Below, piece after piece: positions 52,511 to 63,569 of a stretch of DNA of 64,000 nt. The translations under genes were made by a program, and so were the position numbers. The first letter of the stretch is position 1, and each line of letters opens with the position of its first letter. The notes beneath the pieces are model-generated. The model was not told the DNA's origin, did not search any database, and saw only the letters and a program-made list of their open reading frames with translations. This DNA comes from Prorocentrum cordatum (Eukaryota; Sar; Dinophyceae; Prorocentrales; Prorocentraceae). The stretch is taken from positions 51,001 to 115,000 of the forward strand of contig CAUYUJ010016466.1 in assembly GCA_963575745.1 (NCBI GenBank), read 5' to 3'.

Positions 52511-52684
52511 CTGGTCGGGAGACTCGGCATGGGGGGGGGAGGAGTCCCATGGGGGGCAGGAGGGGATCCCCCATGGGATCCCCCCCTTGCCCCCCCATGG
52601 GATCCCCAGGGGATCCTCCTGTGGGATCCCCCCCCTGGGATCCGATCCCCCCATGGGATCCCCCCCCATGAAGAGTCTCCCGAC
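52511..52684 (-). mobile_element. introner-like intron between exons 3 and 4
   Basis: The 174-bp intron is an inverted-repeat element. On minus it starts GTCGGGAGACTC and ends GAGTCTCCCGAC plus CAG. On plus the arms are 52,514-52,537 and 52,661-52,684, identical at 22 of 24 positions. CTG (CAG on minus) flanks both sides at 52,511-52,513 and 52,685-52,687. The element end gives the GT donor and the duplicated target gives the AG acceptor. The core has repeated GGGATCCCATGG-type palindromes. Confidence 0.75.
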
Positions 52685-52837
52685 CTGGGCCGAGGCGGCC
52701 ACCGCCCGCACGCCGCCCGCGGGCACCACGAGCGCCCGGCACTCGCTCGCCGCGCGCACGGCGGCGGTGCTCACGGGCAGCAGGCCCAGGGCCGCCGCCT
52801 CCCCGAGCACGGCGCCGTCGGAGAGGCCGCAGAGCAC
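52685..52837 (-). CDS. CNBD gene, exon 3 (core of CNBD-A)
   Basis: After GGGCCCGAG it reads VLCGLSDGAVLGEAAALGLL, then PVSTAAVRAASECRALVVPA, then GGVRAVAASAQ; 51 codons, phase 0 at both ends, 5' site GTCGGG. It matches the second half of a CNBD: ..L..G..(F)GE.AL(L).. as the phosphate-binding cassette, then .AAVRA.(S/T)(D/E)C..LV(V/L).... The cassette keeps GE, but the usual Arg before (A/T)A.V is Ser, so classical cAMP/cGMP binding is doubtful. Joined to exon 2 it gives HGRAE then VLCGL with no gap. Confidence 0.75.
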
Positions 52838-53840
52838 CTCGGGCCCAGACCCCCATCGGGTCAGAAGGTCCTCCTCCTCCCCCTCCCTCCTCCTCCTCCC
52901 CCTCCTCACCTCATCCTCCTCATCTCTCCTCCTCCTCCCCCTCCTCCTCCCCCCTCCCCCCCCCCCACCCCTGAGCAATCACAGCTAAGGGGGTTAGAAA
53001 GGCGCTTTAGCCGCCTGCCTTGGTGGGCTGGGGGGGGGGTCAGAAAAAGGCGCTTGAGCCGGCCAGGCGGCGAATCGCTGATACGATGGGGTGCCGGGTC
53101 CGGCCTGCCATGCTAACCAGATCACAAATTGGATTGGCTATGGCTTTACCGATGCCCTGAGGGGCCGTTCAACAAGGGGGCTAAGGCAGGGGGACGGCCC
53201 AACATATCAACACAAACCTCCAAAGATGCATGATTATGTAATGTCGTTTTTTTTCGGGGGTCGCGGTGTCGGTACCTTTCCCTCATCCCCAAGTCTCCTT
53301 TTTTCCTCATCCCCAAATCCCATAACGTCAGACTCCCAAAGCTCTCGACCACAAAATCACGACCGAGTTTGTTCCTTATGTTCGGCTTCCAGGGGCCCTG
53401 GTCAGGCTTCAGAGACGTCAAAAAACAATGCAGGACGACAAGCCCGTCGTTGGGATTGGGCCTAGACCTCTGGGAGTCAGACGTAACGAACAAATCGTGA
53501 CGATGGACAGATACGGCACCGATACCAAAGGGCCCCGAAACACCGAAACAGTACTGAATTATGAGATACGTGGAATTCCCCATGCTCGCGCCTATTTGCA
53601 TGTGACCTTGCCCTTTGAATGTCTACGCGCAAGAGAGTCCGAGTATAAACGAGCTTGAACTTTGACAGCCTGAGAATACATCTCACGGTGGCCGAGTTCG
53701 AAGGTGAATGAGTCCCAGTAGTACGAATGGATCTATGCGCGCGAGTCTGGACATGGCATCTTAGGATGAACGCATCCGCGCGTCAAATTGAACCGACATG
53801 GTTGCGCGATCCCTGTCCTTGATGAAGCCAGGGACATGGG
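52838..53840. other. intron sequence; family-J fragment
   Basis: Short CTC-rich part (52,868-52,965), duplicated AAAGGCGCTT.AGCCG.C (53,008 and 53,045), and an inverted family-J relative at 53,285-53,505 (GGCTTCCAGGGGCCCTGGTC, GACGTCAAAAAACAATGCAG). No gene. Confidence 0.5.
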
Positions 53841-53843
53841 AGC

Positions 53844-54700
53844 TCAGGTAAAGACCGCGCAAGACCTTTGAACTTCGATCAGTGGCAGAAGGCGACCTCT
53901 CCCTGCGGCTCGCGCAAACATCTCGCGTGCCACACTACGTGGAAGAGAGAGGGTCTGCTCGCGGCAACACGCTGGAAGCTCACGCGCCAGCGCCCCCCCC
54001 GCTGGCGGAGCGCACCCCGGCGACCCAGGCAAGAGCACATGGCGCGAAGGAGGGCGGGGGGGGCAGGCGGCTTGTTTCTCTGGCGGCCAGAGCGCGTCTG
54101 CGTCGTCGTCAGCGCCGCGCTGCCCCCTGGGCCCCTGGCGAGCGCTGTCGATGGTCGCCTCGGCGCGCGTCGTCTGCCCCCGCGAAGCCGTCGTCGTCAG
54201 GCAGTGGGAGCGCGAGAGCATGAAGCCGAAGCGTTTCCCGCTATGCGCCGCGGGCGACGTCTCCCAGGCGAGGGTGGCCCCCATCAGCGACGCGCAGAAC
54301 AGGCCGCGAGCAGTCCTCTCTTCTGCAGCCTGCTCTTCGCAGTCCACGTAGTCCATGACCTCTTTCCGCGTGGGCGCCATCTTGAAAATCGCCAGCTTGC
54401 AGCCGAATGCCAGTCGGGAGCGGCGCGGTCTGATGATCTCGCCTGGGCGCGCGGTGTTGTAGTTCATCTGGTCGTCCGTGTCGAACGCGAGATCAACCAC
54501 GGTGGCCCGCTGCTCGCGGGCGAGGCCGCGCATTCTTTTGAACTTGCCAGCGAAAAGAAGCCGCGTTCCCGCGCGAGCAGGGCGCGCCCCGCGCATCCTG
54601 CCTGCGCGGAAGATGTTAGCCACGTTCAGCATCCTGGAGTGCCCCGCCCCCCCCCTCCCCCGGGAACGCTGTGGCCAGCGCGCTCGCCCCGTGGATGACT
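53844..54700 (-). CDS. unrecognised coding-like ORF segment
   Basis: Minus strand, inside the intron between exons 2 and 3. The best part (about 54,630-54,110) reads NVANIFRAGRMRGARPAR, ATVVDLAFDTDDQMNYNTAR, FGCKLAIFKMAPTRKEVMDY, EERTARGLFCASLMGATLAW and SGKRFGFMLSRSHCLTTTAS. It has ordered codons, balanced composition and no stop for over 170 codons, so I take it as real or recently real coding sequence. It continues to a stop at 53,844 in a more biased stretch. I recognise no domain. It may be the 3' end of a retroelement or a nested gene. Confidence 0.45.
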
Positions 54701-55350
54701 CTGGCCACCAGACCAAGCGGGTCGCCTGAGACATCCCCCCAATATGGACCCCTCGGGGGGCGAAAACAAGCGCCTCGCGCGAACCGTCCTCAATCCGATC
54801 AAACCGCAGACGAATCCGGCCACCAAAACCAACAGACGGCCCGCGCAATCTTGGCCCCCATGGGATAGGACACCCAGCGCCCCGCCCGAAACATCCTCAA
54901 CACCTTCCCTGGAAACGGAGGACGTCGGGTCGGTGGTGAACAGGCAAGCCGCTCAAGACATTCCTGCAATCTGAGCGCGAGCGCGGGAACGCAATGCCTC
55001 CTGGCGCCCCCCCCCCCCCCACGCGAATGCTGACACCGGTGCCTCGCCCGAGACATCCTCGATATCTGCGCTGATCGCAAGTGGATATGGCCACAAGTGC
55101 AAGCAAACCGCTCGGGGCACTCTGGCCGCCCGGGCGCCCCCAGGGCGCGAAAGCCACCGCCTCGCCCGAAGTGTCCTCAAAATCTGCTCTGACAGCGAAG
55201 GACGCTGGGCCGGCAGACAGACAAGCCGCACGAGACACCCCCGCAATCTGGGCGCGAACGAAGGAATGCAATACCCCCTGGCGGACCCCACCTGGGCGGC
55301 GCTGAAACCAGCGACTCGCCCGAGACATCCTCGAAATCTGCGCCGCCAGC
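54690..55350. repeat. alternating CCCGAGACATCCTCGAAATC units
   Basis: About eight related starts (54,727, 54,778, 54,886, 54,954, 55,044, 55,163, 55,229, 55,318) of the form (C/G)CGAGAC(A/T)(T/C)CC(T/C)C(G/A)A. Spacing alternates roughly 50-70 and 90-120 bp. It overlaps the upstream edge of the coding-like segment. Confidence 0.6.
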
Positions 55351-58300
55351 ATCGTCGTCGTCATCGTCCCCATCAGCATCGTGGGCATCGTCACCATGAT
55401 CGTTGCCGTCCTCGTCATCATATCACAAGCCGAACTTCGACCCTGAGTGTGACTCTGAGCAAGGGGATCTCTGTTCATCATGCTCATCATCATCCTCATC
55501 ATCATCGCCACCACTGTTGCCATTCGCATTTTCGGGGGCACCAGCGCCATGCCTCAGCGCAAAAAAAAAGGCGCCGCCACGCGAGGCGCCGTGACCGCGC
55601 CGCGATGCAGCTGTGCAAAGGGGCGCCTGACGCTCGCGCCACGCCCGCGCAACAGAAAGGGCCAACAGCAAGGCCCACGATGGAGGTCGCGCGCTGTGGG
55701 AGACCTCCCAGGAACAATCGCGCGCCCAACGGCGCTTGTCGGAGTTCGCGGCGGGCAGCCGGCCCAGCCCTGGCCGCGGGCACCTGAGGGGCGCGCGGCG
55801 CAGAGGCCACGGGGCAACCCGCCCACTGGGACAAAGGCGCAGCCTGCATCGCGCCCTCCTCGCCACGGGCGTGACCGCGGTCAGCGCGGCCAGTCGGGGC
55901 AGTCCGCAGGCTCGGCGACGCCGCCCATGGACGCAGCGCCACAGGCAATGCAGCGCCACGGGCAGCGCGAGACGGGAGATGAGGGAAAACAGAACAGCGA
56001 AGTCCTGCCCGGCACCGCCAAGGCAGGGCTGCCCCTCATGACGCAACGCTATATACTCGGAGTCGCCCTGAGAGGGATTCTGGGACGGACGGACAAATGG
56101 GCCCTCGTCGTCCGCGACCCGACGAGATCCAACGACCCGTCGGAAAGCGCGCCCAGGGCCCGCGCCAGACGGCGCGGGCCTCGCGCCGACGGGGGGGGCG
56201 CCCCGAGCGGGCGCTGTGCCTCGCTCGCCCTGCGCCGAGGCCGTGCCCGCGGGGCCCGGGCCAGCCGTCTCGCCCGACTCTGCATCGGACCGTCTGAGAA
56301 CAGGAGGGGAAGATCCGGCGTCTTCCTCTCCGCGCAAAGCCTCCACCACTTGAGCCGGCAGGCCAGCGGCCCACCACGGCCCTCCGCGGCGGGCGACGGA
56401 GCGACGGCGCCATCAGAGGGCGGCCTGTGTGGCTCAGCGCCCTGGAAAAAAACACCGCGAACTGCCTCGTCCACAGCGTCGGAGGCAGCCCTGCTGGAAC
56501 TGGCCATGCCTGGGCACGAGTGAACGGCGCCCTCGAGGGCGGGCGCCTCCGCGACGGCCTTCGAGGCTGAGCAGTGGCCCGCCGGCACTAAGAGACGTTC
56601 GCAAAGACAATGGCATCGACAGAAACGCCCCCTTCGCCGGGGTGACTGCCCGAGGCTATCTACCTCCAATAATGGCTACCAGAAGCGTCGGGGGGGGTTC
56701 AGAAGGCGCCGAGCCCTTTGCCCCTGCAGCCCGAAATGTAGAGACGAGAGGGAACGCAAGGAGAAACAACCCAGTTGTCCGAGCAACCGAAGACAACCAC
56801 TCCGTTTCGAGCGCGCCCCATCAACGCCAGGCCGAGACGAATGCGGCCCCTTGCAGCCGAAGGCGCGAGGGCGCTCTAAGGCCAGAACAACGTGGACCAA
56901 CTTTGCATCGCCAACCTTCGCTGACCTTCTCCCATCGGTGCTACAACCGCGAAGCGGCCTTGAGGGGGGCGGGGGGGGGGGGGCGCTCCGACTCCGCGCA
57001 ATCCGCCCGCAGCCGCAGAGCGAGGTCCGCCGCGCCAACAGCGAGGACACCCTTGGCAAGCTTGACTTGCCAGTCCAGCACCTCGGAGAGCGCGGGTTCA
57101 AACGAGGGTTGGCCGCCGCGGCTCTCTTACACCCGGCGTCGGCCAAGTCATTCCCTGAAGGACAGATGCGATCCCGCCCCGAGATCCCGACCTCATTGGT
57201 GCCCCGATGGGCATCTACTTTGGCCGGGGAATTGCAGCGGCCGCCTACGTCGGCCGCCCCCTGCAGCGACGGGCCCGCGCGCAATTGCTCGAGGGAGCGT
57301 GCGCGAGACCTAACGCAGGGAGCACTGCCTAACAACGCTACTGCAATCGCCAGAAGCACCCGAAGGTCCCCGATGGCGCGGGGGGGGTCGAGGGTCGAGG
57401 ATCGAGGGAGATCGAGGAGGATGGAGGATCGAGGAGGGTCGAGGATCGAGGAGGATCGAGGACCGATGAGGATCGAGGATCGAGGGGGGCCGAAGGGCCC
57501 GAACCACGGACGGCCGAAAACTCAACGGCCCGGGCGGGCCGGGCACGTGGGGGGCCGAGCGGGGGCAACGACTTCGCGCGGGGAGAGATGCTTGAGAAGC
57601 CATGATCTCCGACCATCATGCCACGCTGCGCAATTCAGAGGCAGGATGGCGGGTGCCAGACCCATCGACAAACAAAACGCCCCCCCGCCACCACCCAGCC
57701 CCAGACCCCCGAGCCGGGCGAAGTGGCAGACGGCCCCGAGGCCACAGGGACCAGTCTCAGGGCAACTCCAATGGACCCGAATCTGCCCATCGGAACACGA
57801 CCCGGACAGCCCCCCAGGTGACGACGGGCTCCGCCAACTCAAAGACTCTACTCATGATCTTCAGCTGCGGCTTGCATCGCTGGTCCCATGGCATCCGCGC
57901 CAGTGACTTCGGCGCGCGCGCCCCCGCGAGCAGGTCGCCCCCAGAGACGACGCACTCAAATATCAGCGGCGCCGCCGCAGACGGCGCGACGATCCGCAAT
58001 TGCACATCTGCCGGGTCGGGCTAAAGTGGCCGCCCAGATCGCGCTGCAGGACAGAACTTCCACAGTCGGGCAGTCCTCGGGGCCGACGCGCGTGAACCTG
58101 AAATGGGCATGACAATGCCAACGCATCACCAGCGTTCAACCCCGGCGCTTCCCCCCGACAAGCGCCCTGGGCCACGAAGCGCGGCGGCGCGACAGGGGGA
58201 GACAACCAGCCTCGGAAACAACGAGAGCAGCTACAACGCGTTTCCCTGGTCGTCAACACTGGCGCAGAAGTTGGTCATGTGCCTGCCCAGGCGATGCGCA

Positions 58301-60300
58301 GACCTGCGCAGGGCAGAGATCGGACCTCCGACTTCGGCCCGGGACCATATCCCCCCTGGCGGCAGCGGCTTTCCAGGCGGCCCTGTCTCGGAGAAGCCCA
58401 ACGCCCCCTTGATCGCGTGAGTCTGAACAAGCCACAATCCCTCGCGCCATTTATCAATCGGCGCAGCGCTGGCACGCCGCGCGGGGCCCCCTTCAGGGGG
58501 GGCGAAGACGGTGAGAGAGCGGTCCCGGGACTCGGGGGGGGGCCGCGGATGTGGCTCGGTCGCCGAAACAGAGCAGACCGAGGTCTGAGACTCCGAACGC
58601 TCCAGGGCCTAGCTCTTGCCAGAGGGGCCGAGCACGTATATGTTTGAACAACCTCTCCCCGGGCGTCTAGCTGCGCTCGGGGCCTGCGCCTGGCGGGGAA
58701 CTTAGCTGGGCGGGCGTCGTTGCATTTCTTCGTCCCACGTGGGGCCGACGAGCGCAGAGCGGCCCCGGTGCTGAAATGGACCCCCAGGTTGGTGGCCGAA
58801 GAAGAAGGGCGCACCGCCAGGGAGTCAAGTCCAACCGACTGAAAATGGAGCGAGCGCCGCGAGAGCGGCCGACCATGTCCTACGCGAGCGCGCGCCCCAG
58901 CTCCTCGGTGACCGAGCGGCGCCCGCCCGCGCTTGAGGTGGCCAGGGCCTCGGCAACTTTCGACGCGGCAGCAGTGCGAGACAGGCCCGCGCCGCCCACG
59001 CAGGTTCCGAAATCTGCGCCAGCGGCGAGGGGGGCGCCGCCGAGCGCCCGGAGATCAGAAGAAAAACGGATGAAGGGCGCGGCCGTCGAGCAGCGAGCCG
59101 CAGACCCCGAGCTCACCCAGAAAAGGGGCACTCTACAACGCGCCCGGCGCGCCCCCTATGGAGATGCATCTGCGAGAGCGGCCAGCCCAGCGCGCGACCG
59201 CGGCGACGCGGGAGGGGAGCTCTATCTGGCAGCGCTGGCTTTCAAGATAATCGAAGGAAATGATTTCATTATGTTGCTGCAGGTCGACGACGACGGAGCC
59301 CGACGCGATGCCTCGGGGCGCTCCGCGCTCCGCCCTGGAACTGTGCCTCTGAAGCGCGCCGGCAGCCCCGCGGTTGGCCCCCGCGGCCCAGCGGGGCCCG
59401 GCGCGCGCTCGCCGCCCCACGAGAACGAAGAGCCTCCTGGAACGGCCCCAGAGCCTGCGCCGCGGAGCACATGGGCCCGGGCCCGCCCGCACCTCCAAGG
59501 CAGCCGAGAGAGTTGCGGCAGGAGTCCGCGGGCTGGGGCCCATATAGCGATGCCGCGAGCCCGGCGACCTCACTTGCCCAGTCCTTCCCTCAGCAACTTC
59601 TGCCGCGAGGTCGCGCTAGCAATGTCAAAATCCTCGCGCGCGGCCTCCGCGCGCGGGGCCAAATCAGAAGCGAGCCGACTCGATTTGGCGAGGAAGCGAA
59701 CGAAGCGATCGGGCGGAGGACGCTCCTTCCAAACCGCGGGCCGCAAAGACTCCGCGGGCCGTGCCCATCGAGCGATCCTGTCGCGAACCAATTTCGGTAA
59801 CCTGGCCCAGCGCCGACTGGGGATGAGGGGAGCCAGCGAACTTGGTCGCTCAACTAGCGGCTCTGCTGAAAATGTCGGGGCCCGACTGCCTGGCGGCAGC
59901 CGCGCGCGGGTGGGGGCGCACTGCCGCGTGCGCCTGCTGGCACTTCTGCTGAGGTGAGATGTCAGCTGGGCTATTTTCGGAGCGCCGAGGAAAAACAAAA
60001 AACAACTGCTTGTTCGTGCTAGCCGCCATGTCACCTGCTTCTTCGGCGAGCTGGGCCAGCTGGGCTTCCTCCGGAGCTAGCAGGCTGGGAACACCGCCCG
60101 GCGGGCGAGGCGGTGCGCCGCCACTGCAATCGACGGCGACACCATCAGCAAGAGCCAAACAATCACCCCACCTGTTGCTCTTGCCCCCGCCCTTGCCGAA
60201 CCCCTTCTTGCCTCCGCCATGGACCTCGTCACGCTGAGATGGAACCCGCGAGCCAGCAGGAGGACGTGGAGTGGACGCGGGCACCACGGGAAGTACACCC
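55350..60300 (-). other. coding-like but unresolved GC-rich block
   Basis: Mostly free of simple repeats, unlike the rest of the window. Minus-strand pieces look coding: KKGFGKGGGKSNRWGDCLAL and EEAQLAQLAEEAGDMAAST (60,220-60,000), KSSRLASDLAPRAEAARED with DIASATSRQKLLREGLGK (59,660-59,570), and PSAAAPLIFECVVSGGDLLA (57,990-57,930). They lie in different frames with many stops between. A Gly/Lys-rich N-terminus is common in large dinoflagellate retroelement proteins, so a decayed LINE-like unit read from 60.3 to 53.8 kb is my best guess. No reverse transcriptase or endonuclease motif is seen. Confidence 0.3.
57389..57490. repeat. GGATCGAGGA minisatellite
   Basis: About ten units of GTCGAGGATCGAGGA and GGATCGAGGA type. 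Confidence 0.9.
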
Positions 60301-60869
60301 TAGCAACTCTTGCACCCCACGCGGTGCGGACGGGGAGACTCACCCCATTATCCTGCGTCTGTCTCGTCACCGAGGGAGTCCGTGCCACGCCACGTACACG
60401 GTCGGTACACTCAACCGCCATGAGAAAAAAACCTGAATCCATCGGGCACGGGTACAGTGAGTGCTCAAGATGGAAGTCCGCCGATCCGGCGTGTTTCAAC
60501 GGCGTAGCGTGAGCCTCAATTCTTGAGCTTCAGCTCTGCTTGGGGGGGGGTGCTGGGGTTGCTCTGCCGGGGTAGGGGGGGGGCTCCGAGTCAATCTTGC
60601 TGGCAAAATCGGAGTTCCAGCTCACTCCGGGTCGGCCCCTCGCCCCGGAGAGCTCGAACGCAGGCGCATAAAAACCCAGCGGCCGCCCGGACGGCCCGAG
60701 AGAGCCCTGAGTGGCCGAAGCATCGTCCAAGACACTCAATATGTTCCTCAGACGGCTCCAGAAGCCTCCAACGCACCCTCCCGACACCTCCTAGGAGTGC
60801 CCAAAAACGGAAAAGCTGTCCCATTCCCTGAGGAAAACGTACATGATTGGCATGTGTGCTTCTTCGGCC

Positions 60870-61335
60870 TTCGCAGTGTCCAACACGGCCCAAGAGACCC
60901 CGAAAACAGGCCCAGAGGCTCTCAAGAGGGCCCCACGTCGGCCCAAAAAGGGCCCAAGACGGCCCGGGAGGCCCCCAAGACAGCCCAATCGGGCCCCAGG
61001 ACGGGCCCAAGAAGCGCCCAAGAGGGCTCCATGACGGCCCCAAAAGGGCCCAAGACGGCCCAAGAGGCGCCCAGGAGGCACCACAATGGCCTTAGGAGTC
61101 CCCAAGAAACCCCGAGAGGCTCCAAGTGGCCCTCAAGAGGCTCCCAAAAGGCGCCCAAAAGCGCTCCCGAAGGCTTAAACATTACCTCCTACACACCCCC
61201 AGGAAGCCTCCAGGATGCCTCCTGCATGCCTCCCAAGAATCCCAACAGGCCCCCAAGAGGCTCAGCAATCACCTCCAAGACGCCCCCCCCAGGAGGCCAC
61301 GAAGATGCGTCGTAGAGGCCCCTCAACAAGCCCAC
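60870..61335. repeat. CCCAAGAGGC-type decamer array
   Basis: GGCCCAAGACGGCCC, CCCCAAGAGGC and similar units, preceded by the block TGTGCTTCTTCGGCCTTCGC that resembles the head of the 6-kb array. Confidence 0.85.
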
Positions 61336-61599
61336 GCAATGCCTCCAAGCTGTTTCCAAAACAATTACGTTTGAACGAGCGGGCTGGGGCGAAGAGTCCT
61401 TCTAACAGCGGGATCGCCCCGGATCGGCGGCACTGGCCGGAGGCCTATACAATAATCGCGAAAACAGAGAATTGGGGAAACCCCAATGCAGTGGCGGGCA
61501 ACGCGACTGCTGAAAGCGGTAGGGGCCGCGGATCCCCTGTACCAGGAGAAACGCAGTCCTGGGCCAACGCTGCGGACTTGAGCAAAAATGGCTCCGGAG

Positions 61600-61985
61600 C
61601 ATCGACATCATCAACACCACCATCGTGCTCATCACCATCATCATCAGCACCAGCAGCAGTATCATCATCATGATCATCAGCATCATCATCATCATCACCA
61701 TCACCATCACCATCATCATCATCATGATCATCATCATCATCATCATCATCATCAGCATCATCATCATAATCATCATCATCATCGTCATCATCATTATCAT
61801 CATCAACATCAAAAACACAAGAATCATCAGCGGCATCATCATCGTCGTCATCATCACAATCATCATCACCACCATCAGCATCATCATCATCATCATCGTC
61901 ATCGTCACCGCCATCGTCATCGTCATCGTCGCCGTCATCGTCATCGTCATCGTCATTATCGTTATCGTCATCGTCGTCGAGCGTG
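61600..61985. repeat. CAT/ATC triplet tract
   Basis: (ATC)n and (CAT)n with GTC interruptions toward 61,980. It gives poly-His, poly-Ile, poly-Met and poly-Asp frames. Confidence 0.95.
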
Positions 61986-62069
61986 TGAATCTGAGTCAGG
62001 GTTCGGCGCGGTCGGAGTAATAACAAAAGCCCCATCCTTCGAATATGGGGGGAGATAAGCTTCGGAAAA

Positions 62070-62200
62070 CCGTGTGGATCTCTTGGATCGGCGCTGGGCC
62101 CCGATGGCGGCGCCTCCGGCACCGCCCCTGGCGCGCCCCGCGTACCAGGGAGGAGGGCTCAGCGCCGACGCAAGAAATCAGCCTGGAACTCCGAACGCTA
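62070..62200. mobile_element. hairpin element B, copy 7
   Basis: GTGGATCTCTTGGATCGGCG at the left, GGCTCAGCGCCGACGCAAGA at the right. A repeat-L copy (GTCGCCACGGCTGGACTCGT) follows at 62,273. Confidence 0.7.
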
Positions 62201-62504
62201 ATGTTTATTTAATTGGTTGTTACTCGAACTCTGTCATAGTTTCCCCCGTTTTGGGGAATCCTGGGAGGCTCTCGTCGCCACGGCTGGACTCGTCTCGAAA
62301 ATCTGGTCAGGACGCACTCCTGGAGAGGTCTGGGGAATAGCGGCATCGGTAACTTTGGGTTTCCCCAGCACCCTGCCCTCCCTGGACAGCACCTCCAGAA
62401 GAAAAACAGGACGCATGAGCACACAACGTCTCGGGCCCGCACGCATTTCTTGGGCCGATCGTGGCGTGCGAAGCGCGTCAGTGGCGGCGCCGCAGGCGCC
62501 GCCA

Positions 62505-62722
62505 GGGTTAGGCCGGGCATGTCCCCCTACAGGGGAATCTTGAACGAAAAACAAAAAGATCCCCAACCAAACTACAAAGTACCAACATAATATATACAAA
62601 AAAACCACCCCCAGATTATTGTTTGACTATTGTTTTACTATTTTTTGACTATAAAAAATCACCCCCAGACTATTGTTTGACCATCTTTTATCCTCCTCCT
62701 GCAGAGGGACGGGCCCGACCCA
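62505..62722. mobile_element. MITE family 1, copy d
   Basis: TTAGGCCGGGCATGTCCCCC then TACAGGGGAATC at the left, an AT-rich core with two copies of ACCCCCAGA.TATTGTTTGA, and CCTCCTGCAGAGGGACGGGC then CCGACCC at the right. It begins about 95 bp inside the intron that follows exon 2. Confidence 0.7.
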
Positions 62723-62814
62723 ACGCCGGGGGGAGGCCCGGCGCCCGGCCCGAGAGATGCGCACGGAGCTCCCGGAGGCCCTGCTCGTGCTCTGCCTCCT
62801 CTTCTCCTCCGCGC

Positions 62815-63159
62815 CTCCGCGCGGCCGTGCAGGAGGAAGAACATGCGGTCCAGCTCCTCGCCCGCCTCCGCAATGTCAGGAGGGCACCAGCTATACACCA
62901 ACACCGATCCTGGCCCAGGATCACCCTGGGCCCAGGATCGGTGCATGCGCCCTCCCGCCTTGCGCAAGAGGGCATACACACCGATCCTGGGCCCAGGGTG
63001 ATCCTGGGCCAGGATCGGTGTTGGTGTATAGCTGGTGCCCTCCGCAATGTACTCGCCGGCCCCGTACCGCACCTCGGACAGCGGCAGCGACACCCGCCGC
63101 ACCAGCTCCGCCGGCAGTCCCGCGAAGAGGCGGCTGCGGCGCAGGGCGGGCACGACCAC
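62815..63159 (-). CDS. CNBD gene, exon 2 (first half of CNBD-A, with foldback insertion)
   Basis: After GTCGCCGGAG the minus strand reads VVVPALRRSRLFAGLPAEL, then VRRVSLPLSEVRYGAGEYIA, an insertion, then EAGEELDRMFFLLHGRAE. Without the insertion this is the N-terminal half of a CNBD: R..LF.GL......V....(pattern PGEYI..(A/G)E..D.M(F/Y)F(L/I)..G.AE). The 5' site is GCGCGG (GC donor), phase 0, joining exactly to exon 3 across a 9,977-bp intron. The sequence before LFAGLP resembles the end of an ion-channel C-linker, but no membrane segments are in the window. Confidence 0.75.
62877..63038. mobile_element. foldback element inserted in exon 2
   Basis: Arms 62,879-62,943 and 62,979-63,043 are perfectly complementary over 65 bp with a 35-nt loop. 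CCTCCGCAATGT flanks it at 62,865-62,876 and 63,039-63,050. Element plus one duplicate is 174 bp, a multiple of three, and carries no stop in the exon frame. Arms contain GATCCTGG(G)CCCAGGATC sub-palindromes. Confidence 0.85.
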
Positions 63160-63200
63160 CTCCGGCGACGCACGACCAGCACACACACACACACACACTA

Positions 63201-63356
63201 CCTGCAAGGAGGAAAGACTGGTCTACTCTGTAAGAACGGTTTTTTGAAGGAAAATCTGCCTTCAAAAAACCGTTCTTACAGAGTAGACCAGTCTTTCCTC
63301 CTTGCAGGTTTTTTGAAGGCAGATCTGCCTTCAAAAAACCGTTCTTACAGAGTACA
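63201..63356. repeat. perfect 50-bp inverted repeat plus 34-bp palindrome
   Basis: Arms 63,201-63,250 and 63,259-63,308 are exact reverse complements with an 8-nt loop. Immediately after, 63,307-63,340 is a perfect palindrome around GCAGATCTGC. TTCAAAAAACCGTTCTTACA is present at 63,261 and 63,331. CA runs bound both sides (63,179-63,198 and 63,354-63,363). It lies in the intron between exons 1 and 2. Confidence 0.95.
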
Positions 63357-63569
63357 CACACACAGGGGGTCGGAGGGGGGGCTACGGGTGCGTGTTGTCG
63401 GACGGGGGCCCCCGCTCGAGCGGGAGCGCCCCCCGGGGTCCGACCACCCGCACCCATACCCACAGCCAGTCGTCCTCCCAAGGACCCACCTGCGTATGGC
63501 ATGGGTGTATACGTGAGAAGTTCGCTCGTCATCTAGAGAAGCGAACAACTGCACATACGTAAATCTTCG

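Noticed and set aside
51625-52988. 348- and 407-codon plus frames and 331-codon minus frame
   Set aside because: Mostly CTC/GGA repeats joined to real exon pieces in different frames.
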